NCBI GenBank assembly: GCA_038848005.1
Contig: JAWCNZ010000013.1
Location: 1-43,444, forward strand
DNA length: 43,444 bases
Direction of reading: 5' to 3'
Source: JAWCNN01 sp038848005
GTDB lineage: Archaea > Thermoproteota > Bathyarchaeia > Bathyarchaeales > Bathycorpusculaceae
Shown: piece after piece, positions 1 to 7,380 of the stretch
Layout: each line of letters begins with the position of its first letter
How positions within the stretch are numbered: position 1 is the stretch's first letter
Notes under the pieces: generated by a model
What the model was told of the DNA's origin: nothing
Databases searched by the model: none
What the model saw: the letters and a program-made list of their open reading frames with translations, nothing else
Translations under genes and position numbers: made by a program

Positions 1-511
1 ACTCGACGATGAACTGCTCAAACAATTAATAAACCACGCACAAAAACACAACAGAAAAATTTACGTTCCTTCAGGCGCGATAGTTGGAATCGACAACATA
101 AAATCAGCTTCGTTAGGCAAAATATATGAAGTTACGCTTACAACCAGAAAACCCGCAAAAAGCTTCGAAGACACTCATGCTAAACTGAAGCTGGACAAAA
201 TTAAACAGCCGACGCTAATCTACGAAGGCGCAGCAAGAGAAGCCGTAAAACTTTTCCCAACAAACATTAACGTGGCAGCCACCCTAAGCCTCGCTGGAAT
301 CGGCCCAGACAAAACAAAAGTCAAAATAATAGCTGACCCAACAATCGAAGATATAATCCACGAAATCCACGTTAAAGGGGAGTTCGGCGAAATAGAAACC
401 AAAACCATAAGTAAGCCTTTTCCAAGAAATCCCAGAACAAGCTACATAGCAGCTTTATCAGCAATTGCAACGTTAAAGAAACTAACCGAAAACCTCGTGG
501 TAGGCACATAA
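1..511 (+). CDS. nadX: L-aspartate dehydrogenase, C-terminal part (5' end outside window)
   Basis: The reading frame is open from base 2 to a TAA at 509-511, giving about 169 residues with no start in the window. The fragment contains PSGAIVGIDNIKSA, NVAATLSLAGIG, a VKIIADP strand and an EIHVKGEFGEIE segment ending in an NPRTSYIAALSA helix. This is the pattern of the C-terminal domain of archaeal/bacterial aspartate dehydrogenase, which oxidises aspartate to iminoaspartate with NAD(P)+ for NAD synthesis. The conserved His in EIHVKG fits the catalytic His of the family. The internal ATG near 272 lies in the middle of the domain and is not a start. Neighbouring NAD genes, if any, lie upstream of the window. 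Confidence 0.85.
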   Translation, partial: LDDELLKQLINHAQKHNRKIYVPSGAIVGIDNIKSASLGKIYEVTLTTRKPAKSFEDTHAKLKLDKIKQPTLIYEGAAREAVKLFPTNINVAATLSLAGIGPDKTKVKIIADPTIEDIIHEIHVKGEFGEIETKTISKPFPRNPRTSYIAALSAIATLKKLTENLVVGT

Positions 512-587
512 ACCCCATATTTTATTTTTAGGAGAAAAGTATTTAACAGTGGTTGTCCGCTAACTTCTAGTGAAGGTGACGGATACA

Positions 588-1286
588 ATGAAATCAAAAT
601 TTAGCTCTCTGGTTTTAGCTGCTTTGGTGTTGCTTTCGCTTGCCGCCACATTGCCATTATCTGCATCCGCCACCGAAGATTCCGCTGATTTGATGGTTGT
701 TGAATGGCATGGTTATGGACGCACAGTTGTTTACCAAACTTTATCCGAAGACAATTCAATGAATAATTCGCATTATGCGCTGCTGCCCTTCCATTGGCAT
801 ACAACAATAAAATACTGGATAAACCCCAACAACAAGTATGGCTTCAACGCCTCAAGCGTGGTTACAGCAATCACAACAGCAGCGGAAACATGGGACAACA
901 ACACAAGCTTTGAATTGTTCGTTTATCAAGGCACAATCCGCAGAGGTGCTGGTAAGCGAGACGGCTACAACGTTATAGCTTGGGGTTTATACTCTAACCA
1001 GCAAGCAATCGCCGTCACATACATTTGGTATAAGAACGACACAATAATCGAAACTGACACGATAATGAACACACGGTTCAAGTGGAGCCTTAACGGCGAA
1101 GCTGGAAAGATGGATGTGCAAAACATTATGACGCATGAGTTTGGACACTGGTGCGGCTTAGACGACCTCTACGCCGACGAGGACTACTGGTTAACAATGT
1201 ATGGCTACGCTGGCTACGGCGAAACCTACAAGCAAACGCTTGGATTAGGCGACATACTTGGATTACAAGCGCTTTACGGCGAATAA
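588..1286 (+). CDS. secreted zinc metalloprotease, matrixin-like with HExxHxxGxxD site
   Basis: Predicted exported metzincin-type protease of about 232 residues. The N-terminus is a classic signal peptide (charged MKSKF, then a Leu/Ala-rich core ending near SASA). The zinc site is HEFGHWCGLDD, followed about ten residues later by a LTMYGYAG Met-turn and a C-terminal LGLGDILGLQALYG helix, the order seen in matrixins (M10). The third zinc ligand position is Asp instead of His, as in snapalysin-type (M7) enzymes. ATG 588 is preferred over GTG 570 because GAAGGTGA at 571-578 is a well-spaced Shine-Dalgarno for it. There is no pro-domain with a cysteine switch. It appears monocistronic; the substrate is unknown. 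Confidence 0.75.
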   Translation: MKSKFSSLVLAALVLLSLAATLPLSASATEDSADLMVVEWHGYGRTVVYQTLSEDNSMNNSHYALLPFHWHTTIKYWINPNNKYGFNASSVVTAITTAAETWDNNTSFELFVYQGTIRRGAGKRDGYNVIAWGLYSNQQAIAVTYIWYKNDTIIETDTIMNTRFKWSLNGEAGKMDVQNIMTHEFGHWCGLDDLYADEDYWLTMYGYAGYGETYKQTLGLGDILGLQALYGE

Positions 1287-1320
1287 CTCAAGATGTCCTT
1301 AAGCTTTTTTCTAAACACGC

Positions 1321-3246
1321 CTACATGATTAATGTTGATATTCTTAGGGCGATTCCGCCTAGAATTATGGCGAAGGCTATTTCAAAAACAGTTATGAAAA
1401 AAGCTTTTTTCCAGCCGAACTCTTTAATCAAAGCGGCTATCGTCGCTATGCATGGTATATAAAACATTGTCACTAAAGTGAAAACAACCATCTGGGTCGG
1501 CGTTAAGGCTTGGGCAAAATTGGAGTTGGTTATTCCTAGAAGGGGAGCAAGCATCACAAGTGTTAGCTCCTTTCTTAATACGCCGAATATGAATGTTATT
1601 CCCGTAACGGCTGGTAACCCCAACCACGCAACGGTTATTGGACTAAGCGCATTTGCAACCGGCTCAAGCAAACCATAAACCTCCGCAAGCTTTACAGCGA
1701 AGCTTCCAGCAACTATTAGGGGAAAGGCGATTTTTATAAATTCAACAAGCCTAAACCACGTTTGCTTCAAAACAGTCTTTAAATGAGGACGCTTGTAATC
1801 ATGCATTTCCATTATTAGGGCGGTTGGTTCGCCTGGCAAAACCTTAAATGCCAATCTTCCAATGGCGAAAATTACCAGTAAATCGAATATGTAAAGCACC
1901 AAAGCCCATTGAATACCCAAATATTTGCCTACCAAACCAAGTATAATGACTGTGCGGGCGGCGCATGGCACAAGTGTCGTGACAAAGGCGGCAAGCAACC
2001 GCTCCCGCTGAGTTTCCATTATTCTACAACCCAAACAAGCGGGGACGTTACAGCCGTAACCAAGCATAAGCGGAATGAAGGCTTTTCCATGCAATCCCAT
2101 TTTATGCATGGCATTATCCATCAAAAAAGCAACACGGCTGAGGTAACCTGAATCCTCCAAAAAGTAAAGTATAAGGTAGAATGGTATTATGTATGGCAGA
2201 GCAACTGTAACGCCCGCTATAACCCCTTCAATTCCGCCCCAAACTAGTTCACCCGCAATCCCCACAAAGAAAGATTTCCACCCATAAAATAGGTTGCTCA
2301 GCAACTCTGAAGTGTAATTTCCAAAAACAAAAACAAGGTAAAACATCAAAAAAAGCGAGAGAAACATTATTGGGTATCCCATGATTTTGTGGGTTGTAAT
2401 GCTGTGCATCCTCTCCGCTAACGTGGGTTTTATCGGAGTCACAATTTTTTGAACTGCCCTAGCGATGCAACCAGCAACTTCATACCGCTCAGAAGTTATC
2501 ACTGTTGGGCAAGCGTGTCCATGAAGTCTTTCAATTTCACCCGCAAGTCTTTTGGCAATAGAAACTATTTCCGGGTTTACCCTTTTAACCTCTTTTTCTA
2601 TTTCTTCATCGCCTTCCAAAAGCTTAATCGCTACATACCGTGGCGGATACAAAAGCCCAATGGTCCTAACCATTTCAGTAAGTTTGGCAATTCTCTCTTC
2701 GATTTCCCCGCCATACCTCACTTGAGAAGGTTTAGCCGCTGGTTTCTTTTCGGCAGTTTCTACGGCTTTCTCTAAGAGTCGGAATATGCCAACGCCTTTA
2801 ACGGCGACCGTTGCCACTACGGGTATCCCTAAAAGTTTTTCTAATTTTTCCACGTCAATTTGGATGCCCTTGTTTTTGGCTGTATCCATCTGATTTAACG
2901 CCATAACCATCGGCGTTTCAAGCTCCATAAGTTGCAAAGTGAAAAACAAATTCCTCTCAAGAACAGAAGCATCAACAACATTTATCACCACATCTGGCTT
3001 TTCAGCAACTATAAATTCCCTCGAAACCAATTCTTCAATGGAATAAGTGGAAAGCGAATATATCCCCGGCAAATCAATTATGTCTATCGTATAACCTCTA
3101 AAGTGCAGTGTCCCCTCAGCCTTTTCAACGGTTTTCCCAGGCCAATTGCCAATATGTTGATGTAAACCAGTTAAATAGTTGAAAATAACGGATTTTCCAA
3201 CGTTTGCGTTTCCAGCTAAGGCAATAACCAACCTTTTTTGAGTCAC
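1321..3246 (-). CDS. feoB: ferrous iron transport protein B
   Basis: Fe(II) transporter of the inner membrane with an N-terminal G domain. G1 is GNANVGKS (residues 12-19), G3 is DLPG (58-61) and G4 is NQMD (118-121), followed by a helical guanine-dissociation-inhibitor-like stretch and a polytopic membrane domain from about residue 290. The membrane part carries the Gate motifs, including GYGCNVPACLG and LVPCAARTVIILG with conserved cysteines. At 641 residues it has the usual archaeal length. The start overlaps the end of feoA by four bases (ATGA type), so the two are translationally coupled in an operon led by the DtxR-type regulator. Confidence 0.95.
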   Translation of the reverse strand: MTQKRLVIALAGNANVGKSVIFNYLTGLHQHIGNWPGKTVEKAEGTLHFRGYTIDIIDLPGIYSLSTYSIEELVSREFIVAEKPDVVINVVDASVLERNLFFTLQLMELETPMVMALNQMDTAKNKGIQIDVEKLEKLLGIPVVATVAVKGVGIFRLLEKAVETAEKKPAAKPSQVRYGGEIEERIAKLTEMVRTIGLLYPPRYVAIKLLEGDEEIEKEVKRVNPEIVSIAKRLAGEIERLHGHACPTVITSERYEVAGCIARAVQKIVTPIKPTLAERMHSITTHKIMGYPIMFLSLFLMFYLVFVFGNYTSELLSNLFYGWKSFFVGIAGELVWGGIEGVIAGVTVALPYIIPFYLILYFLEDSGYLSRVAFLMDNAMHKMGLHGKAFIPLMLGYGCNVPACLGCRIMETQRERLLAAFVTTLVPCAARTVIILGLVGKYLGIQWALVLYIFDLLVIFAIGRLAFKVLPGEPTALIMEMHDYKRPHLKTVLKQTWFRLVEFIKIAFPLIVAGSFAVKLAEVYGLLEPVANALSPITVAWLGLPAVTGITFIFGVLRKELTLVMLAPLLGITNSNFAQALTPTQMVVFTLVTMFYIPCIATIAALIKEFGWKKAFFITVFEIAFAIILGGIALRISTLIM

Positions 3247-3539
3247 TTTTTCTCTATCTCCACGAAAATTCTTTCAGCCATACCTCTGCCAAGCGCCAAC
3301 CTTGAGCCTCGTACAAGAATTTCTAAGGGTCCATTGAAAGGAGCAGATTTCACAACTGTCACTTTTGTGCCGGGAGTAAGCCCCAAATCCATAAGCCTCT
3401 TTTCAAATCCCCAATGTCTCCCATGTCCCCTTCCACGCCCAGCTTTTATGGAAATTACAATTCCAGTTTCGCCATTTCTCAGCGAGGTTAAAGGCACTTC
3501 ACGCACTTTTGAGCTTCGTCCTTCCATTATGCTCATCAC
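3243..3539 (-). CDS. feoA: FeoA family protein (iron transport accessory)
   Basis: A 98-residue single-domain SH3-like protein with the FeoA pattern: LTSLRNGETGIVISI, then RLMDLGLTPGTKVTVV, then GPLEILVRGSRLALGRGMAERIFV. FeoA binds cytoplasmic parts of FeoB and supports Fe(II) uptake. The gene overlaps feoB (3243-3246) and the upstream regulator gene (3536-3539) by four bases each, so the three form one tight transcription unit. An Arg/Gly/His-rich loop (GRGRGHGRHWGFEKR) sits in the middle and is somewhat longer than in many FeoA proteins. Confidence 0.92.
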   Translation of the reverse strand: MMSIMEGRSSKVREVPLTSLRNGETGIVISIKAGRGRGHGRHWGFEKRLMDLGLTPGTKVTVVKSAPFNGPLEILVRGSRLALGRGMAERIFVEIEKK

Positions 3540-4204
3540 CTTTTTGTTGGCTTTACTTGGATGATTGAGGCTATTGCTGGGCTTAGGGCGTGAGTGGTTG
3601 AGTCTACCTTTACAGTGATTGGGCCGTCAAGGGGAGCCTTTTCCAGAATTTCCACTGAAGCTCCGGGTGTAAGTCCAAGCTTGCCTAAGTAATACAATAA
3701 GTCTTGGCTTTCATTTGTTATTTTTACCACTGTGCTTTTCTCGCCAACATTAAGCTCTGTTAGCGATTGCGATTTTTGCTCGATAATCCCTCCACATTTT
3801 GTCGGTATGGGATTTCCATGCGGACACGTTTTAGGGTGTTTCAGCGCCTTTTCAAGCAGTTTCGCCATTTCTTCTGTTATGCTGTGCTCCAGTTTGCAAG
3901 CCGCATCATGAACCTTATCCCATTCCATATGCAAAATATCCACAAGCAACCGCTCTGAAAGGCGATGTTTCCTTATCACTTGCAAGGCTATTTTCCGACC
4001 TTTCTCGGTCAGCTTCACACCTTTATATGGAACATGAGTCACTAGCCCATCCTTCTCCAATCGTTCAATAGTATTTGTAACCGTACCAGGAACAACCCCA
4101 AGCGATTTGACTATGTCGCTGGTTTTGACAATTCCGCCTCGCTCTTCTAGCCTACAAATGCATTCGACGTATTCTTCAATTACCGCTGTTGTTTCTTCAG
4201 CCAT
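3536..4204 (-). CDS. DtxR/IdeR-type metal-dependent regulator with C-terminal FeoA domain
   Basis: The N-terminal winged helix (LEERGGIVKTSDIVKSLG..TVTNTIERLEKDGLV) is followed by a dimerisation/metal domain with KHRLSERLL, a CKLEHS motif and CPHGNPIP, then a FeoA/SH3-like domain (LGKLGLTPGASVEIL). The Cys in CKLEHS sits where DtxR uses Cys102, which favours iron over manganese (inference). It probably represses its own feo operon when iron is sufficient. The frame could start at ATG 4243, but a TATA-like box lies directly before that codon (CAAGTTTTAA, 4244-4253 on the minus strand). Transcription would then begin inside that longer version, so ATG 4204 is preferred. Operator sites could not be assigned with confidence. 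Confidence 0.88.
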   Translation of the reverse strand: MAEETTAVIEEYVECICRLEERGGIVKTSDIVKSLGVVPGTVTNTIERLEKDGLVTHVPYKGVKLTEKGRKIALQVIRKHRLSERLLVDILHMEWDKVHDAACKLEHSITEEMAKLLEKALKHPKTCPHGNPIPTKCGGIIEQKSQSLTELNVGEKSTVVKITNESQDLLYYLGKLGLTPGASVEILEKAPLDGPITVKVDSTTHALSPAIASIIQVKPTKR

Positions 4205-4243
4205 TTTACGAGCAACCAAAAATGGAATTACGACAAGTCGCAT

Positions 4244-4311
4244 TTAAAACTTGCCCCAAAACATGAATGCGCATGGCTTTTCACGCCACATTCAAAGACA
4301 AGTTTTATAAG
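4244..4311. promoter_or_regulatory. divergent promoter region with mirrored TATA-like boxes
   Basis: AAAACTTG at 4246-4253 and CAAGTTTT at 4299-4306 form an inverted pair. Read outward, they give CAAGTTTTAA on the minus strand (upstream of the iron regulator) and CAAGTTTTATAAG on the plus strand (upstream of the zinc-ribbon gene). Both fit archaeal TATA boxes about 25-30 bases before plausible transcription starts. The mirrored flanks could also be protein-binding half sites. Confidence 0.5.
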
Positions 4312-4334
4312 AAACCCCATTGTAAGATAGGTGC

Positions 4335-4359
4335 ATTGTGCAAACTTGTTTTGCACAAT
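4335..4359. promoter_or_regulatory. perfect 10-base inverted repeat in the leader of the zinc-ribbon gene
   Basis: ATTGTGCAAA (4335-4344) and TTTGCACAAT (4350-4359) are exact reverse complements separated by CTTGT. The element lies just after the expected transcription start from the TATA box at 4303-4310 and 12 bases before GGAG at 4371. It could be an operator or an RNA hairpin near the ribosome-binding site. No other copy was noticed in the window. Confidence 0.5.
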
Positions 4360-4380
4360 AAAACGTTAAAGGAGATGAAA

Positions 4381-4524
4381 ATGTCGATGTCTGAAAGAGA
4401 AATGCATAAGGCAGTTTGTGCTGATTGTGGGAAGGAATGTGAAGTTCCATTCGAACCTGACCCGAACAGACCTGTTTACTGCCGAGAATGCTGGTCAAAA
4501 AGAAGAAATAGAAGACGATACTAG
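4381..4524 (+). CDS. mini zinc-ribbon protein (CxxC...CxxC)
   Basis: A 47-residue protein built around CADCGKECEVPFEPDPN with a second YCRECW knuckle and a very basic tail (KRRNRRRY). Two CxxC pairs about 18 residues apart make a single zinc ribbon, a common archaeal and Chloroflexi small-protein type of unknown role, often suggested to bind nucleic acid. ATG 4381 is chosen because GGAG at 4371-4374 gives a six-base spacing. ATG 4375 and 4387 are in frame, and the longer upstream frame overlaps the promoter and the inverted repeat. It is transcribed divergently from the iron regulator. Confidence 0.7.
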   Translation: MSMSEREMHKAVCADCGKECEVPFEPDPNRPVYCRECWSKRRNRRRY

Positions 4525-4640
4525 CCTAAACTAAATTCCTACGCTTCTCATAACCCAAATTTTAAAGTTTTAGCGTATGTTACGCTTTTGTTATTATTCA
4601 AGCGAGCATAAGTTTTAAAAACCTCTTTTATTGTTAAACT

Positions 4641-5387
4641 TTGAGGTTTCAAAATTTGAGCTTTGCAGTTGAAACAGTTGATGTTATTAAGGTGTTCGGC
4701 GCAATTCATGCATTAAACGGATTAACCTTTCAAGTTAAACAAGGAGAAATTTTCGGGCTTATTGGTCCTAACGGGGCTGGAAAAACAACAGCTTTACGTA
4801 TTGTTTCCACTTTGCTTTTGCCAACATCTGGCACTGTTAAAGTTTTCGATTTGGATGTTGTTAGGCAAGCGGCTGAAGTTCGCAAGATTATAACTTACCT
4901 TCCAGAAGAGGCTGGTGCCTATCGAAACTTGTCAGGCTGGGAATATCTGGAGTTCATGGCGAACTTCAACATCAAAAATAAACGTGAAGTTCAAATGGTG
5001 GTTAAGGAAGCAGCCGAAATAACGGGTTTAGGCGAACGCCTAAAGGATAAAACAAAAACCTACAGTAAGGGAATGAAGCGTCGCCTTTTGGTTGCGAGGG
5101 CATTAATGACTAAACCTAAGCTTGCCATTTTAGATGAGCCAACAAGCGGATTAGACGTTTTGCACGCTTATCACGTGAGGGAAATAATAAAGCGTTATGT
5201 GAAGGAACACGGCGTAACAGTGCTTCTTTCAAGCCACAACATGCTTGAAGTTGAGCACCTCTGCGATAGGGTTGCCCTATTAAATAAGGGTAAAATTGTG
5301 GCTGAAGGAAACCCGCAAAAACTGAAAGAAGAGTTTAGAAGCACAAACCTGGAAGAGGTTTTTGCAAAGGTGGTTGGACTTGCTTAG
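4641..5387 (+). CDS. ABC transporter ATP-binding protein (ABC-2 exporter type)
   Basis: An ATPase subunit with Walker A GPNGAGKT, Q-loop region YLPEEAGAYRNL, signature YSKGMKRRL, Walker B LAILDEPTSGLD and a switch His in LLSSHNM. It resembles the NatA/drug-exporter family (247-249 residues). The frame starts at TTG 4641 or 4656; no ATG is available, and a TATA-like TTTTAAAAA near 4612-4620 puts transcription close to 4640, so the message may be leaderless. The end overlaps the permease gene, forming a two-gene exporter operon. The substrate cannot be read from the sequence. Confidence 0.9.
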   Translation: MRFQNLSFAVETVDVIKVFGAIHALNGLTFQVKQGEIFGLIGPNGAGKTTALRIVSTLLLPTSGTVKVFDLDVVRQAAEVRKIITYLPEEAGAYRNLSGWEYLEFMANFNIKNKREVQMVVKEAAEITGLGERLKDKTKTYSKGMKRRLLVARALMTKPKLAILDEPTSGLDVLHAYHVREIIKRYVKEHGVTVLLSSHNMLEVEHLCDRVALLNKGKIVAEGNPQKLKEEFRSTNLEEVFAKVVGLA

Positions 5388-6651
5388 GGGATTTGGCAAT
5401 TTCCTACTGAAAGAGCTTAAAGAATTAATCAGAGACCCAAAAATTCTTTTGGGAATGGTGATTGTTCCATTAATAATGTTTCCATTTTTAGGTACCCTCA
5501 TGAATTTTTCAATGACAGCGGCGCAGGAAACTGCCGCAAAACTCGCTGTGATTGTTATTAACCATGACATTGGAGAAAACTCAACACAATTCATAAACTA
5601 CCTAAAACTTTCAATGAACGTTTTTGAAGTAAACGTTTCAAATGTAACTGAGGCAGTGCCGCTGTTACCCCAATATAATGCCACGGAAATAATTGAAATT
5701 CCAGATAACTTTAGCCGATGCGTTGCCTCTGGAGAAAGCGTTACCATAAAGGTTTACAGCGTTTTTTCTGGCGCTGGACTATTTGAAGGCGCTGGAGCCT
5801 CTATCCTCGACAACAAAATTGAAAGTTTTAACAGATATTTAGCTCCGAACTTGGTTGTTCCAGAAAAATCCGTGATTATTAAAGGACAAGTTTTCGAAAA
5901 GGTGGATCCACGTACGCTTGGCAGTTTAATGCTTTCACAAGCCGTTGCTCTTCCAATAACGATTATGATTTTGCTTAGTTATTCAATGCAGATAGCTGCA
6001 ACATCGGTTGCAATGGAAAAAGAAGAGAAAACTTTGGAGACGCTTTTAACTTTGCCGATGGACCGCTTCGCAATTTTAATGGGGAAACTGTCGGGTTCAA
6101 TTATTGTTGCAGCTATTGGCGCTTTGGCTTACATGGTTGGCTTTAACTATTACATGGGTTCCTTCACAACGTCGCTTCCCGCTGGAATATCGGTTGATTT
6201 GGCTTCTCTGGGGCTTGCTCCCTCGCTATTTGGCTATATGCTTTTGGGCGCATCGTTGTTTGTCACTTTGCTTTCAGCTTTGGCATTAGCAGTAATCGTA
6301 TCCGCTTTTGCAGAGGATGTGCGAAGCGCCCAGTCGATAGTTGGCAACATCTACCCATTAATATTCATACCCGCTTTGCTCCTAATGTATTTGGATGTTA
6401 ATGCCTTGCCTTTAGCATTAAGAATCTTCATTTATGCTGTGCCATTCAGCCACCCAATAATCGCAGCAAAAGCCGTCACAATGGGCGACAACTGGACTGC
6501 TTTAATGGGCATTGTTTATGTTGCCGTCTTCACAATTGCCATAATGTATGTTGCATCACGGTTGTTCGCAACCGAAAAAATCTTGACGGCGAAACTGCGG
6601 TTTAAGGGATTAAGGAAACACAAAAAAGCACCCAGTGAAGAACTACAGTAA
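5380..6651 (+). CDS. ABC-2 type permease
   Basis: A membrane subunit with the ABC-2 architecture: one N-terminal helix (ILLGMVIVPLIMFPFLG), a large extracytoplasmic domain (about residues 45-190), then five or six helices. The intracellular MEKEEKTLETLLTLPM element is typical of NatB-type exporter permeases. TTG 5380 is preferred because GGTGG at 5368-5372 is well spaced; the frame is open from TTG 5362. Either start overlaps the ATPase gene, so the subunits are co-translated. The C-terminus is basic and cytoplasmic. Confidence 0.88.
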   Translation: MLRGFGNFLLKELKELIRDPKILLGMVIVPLIMFPFLGTLMNFSMTAAQETAAKLAVIVINHDIGENSTQFINYLKLSMNVFEVNVSNVTEAVPLLPQYNATEIIEIPDNFSRCVASGESVTIKVYSVFSGAGLFEGAGASILDNKIESFNRYLAPNLVVPEKSVIIKGQVFEKVDPRTLGSLMLSQAVALPITIMILLSYSMQIAATSVAMEKEEKTLETLLTLPMDRFAILMGKLSGSIIVAAIGALAYMVGFNYYMGSFTTSLPAGISVDLASLGLAPSLFGYMLLGASLFVTLLSALALAVIVSAFAEDVRSAQSIVGNIYPLIFIPALLLMYLDVNALPLALRIFIYAVPFSHPIIAAKAVTMGDNWTALMGIVYVAVFTIAIMYVASRLFATEKILTAKLRFKGLRKHKKAPSEELQ

Positions 6652-6757
6652 GTGTTATTATTTTTACGATGTACAAGTCGGATTGTGGATTCATAAACCA
6701 TTTTAGGATGCTTATTCGAATCCAAATCAGAAACCAAACATCTAAAAGTGAGCCAAA

Positions 6758-7345
6758 ATGAAAAACCTAAACAAAATTTTAACAATACTCGGAGTCAAAG
6801 GTGTCCTCTGCCTCGTTTCTTTAACAATTATCGCTTTAGCCCTTGTGACCTACACAGCAATTTTAACAGTATCCCCAACTCAGCAATTTACGATTGGAGC
6901 AACAACAAGTTCATGGACAGTTTATGTAAACGATGTAGACAAAGTAAAGTTTCTACCTGGCGGAGCATCAGAGCCAACATTCAATGCAAACGACCCTAAC
7001 ACCTACGCTTTCAAGGTTACAACAGACGCTTCTCAAGTCTGCGCCGTAAAAATTGAATTAACATCCCCTGTAAGCGATAGCAAATTTTCAAAGTTTCAAA
7101 TAAACGTGAAATATTGGGATGGCTCAACTTGGGCAGATGAAACATTGTACGCAAACCCAACAGGTTCCACCACCAAACCATACATTGACGGATTAACAGC
7201 TGGCGACGTAGGCTACATACATCAAGACTTATCCACAATAAAATACTACTTAATTAAGGTAACATACTCCTATGATAAAGTTGACGAAACAACCCAAGTG
7301 ACGGTAAACTTCCAATACACGCCGTTGCCGCAAAACTCATTCTGA
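6758..7345 (+). CDS. membrane-anchored secreted protein, beta-rich, unknown function
   Basis: A 195-residue protein I do not recognise. The N-terminus has a basic MKNLNK start and one hydrophobic segment (about residues 14-37) ending in VTYTAILTVSP. After that it is Thr/Ser/Tyr-rich with alternating polar and hydrophobic residues, as in extracellular beta sandwiches, with short WDGSTWADE-like turns. A single Cys lies in the exported part. The next gene has a similar hydrophobic segment followed by SYTATVTMIP, so the two probably share an anchor type and are exported together. The gene follows the ABC exporter after 106 bases. Confidence 0.6.
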   Translation: MKNLNKILTILGVKGVLCLVSLTIIALALVTYTAILTVSPTQQFTIGATTSSWTVYVNDVDKVKFLPGGASEPTFNANDPNTYAFKVTTDASQVCAVKIELTSPVSDSKFSKFQINVKYWDGSTWADETLYANPTGSTTKPYIDGLTAGDVGYIHQDLSTIKYYLIKVTYSYDKVDETTQVTVNFQYTPLPQNSF

Positions 7346-7380
7346 GATATTTCCCTCTTTTTCGTCTGGAGGAAACATAA

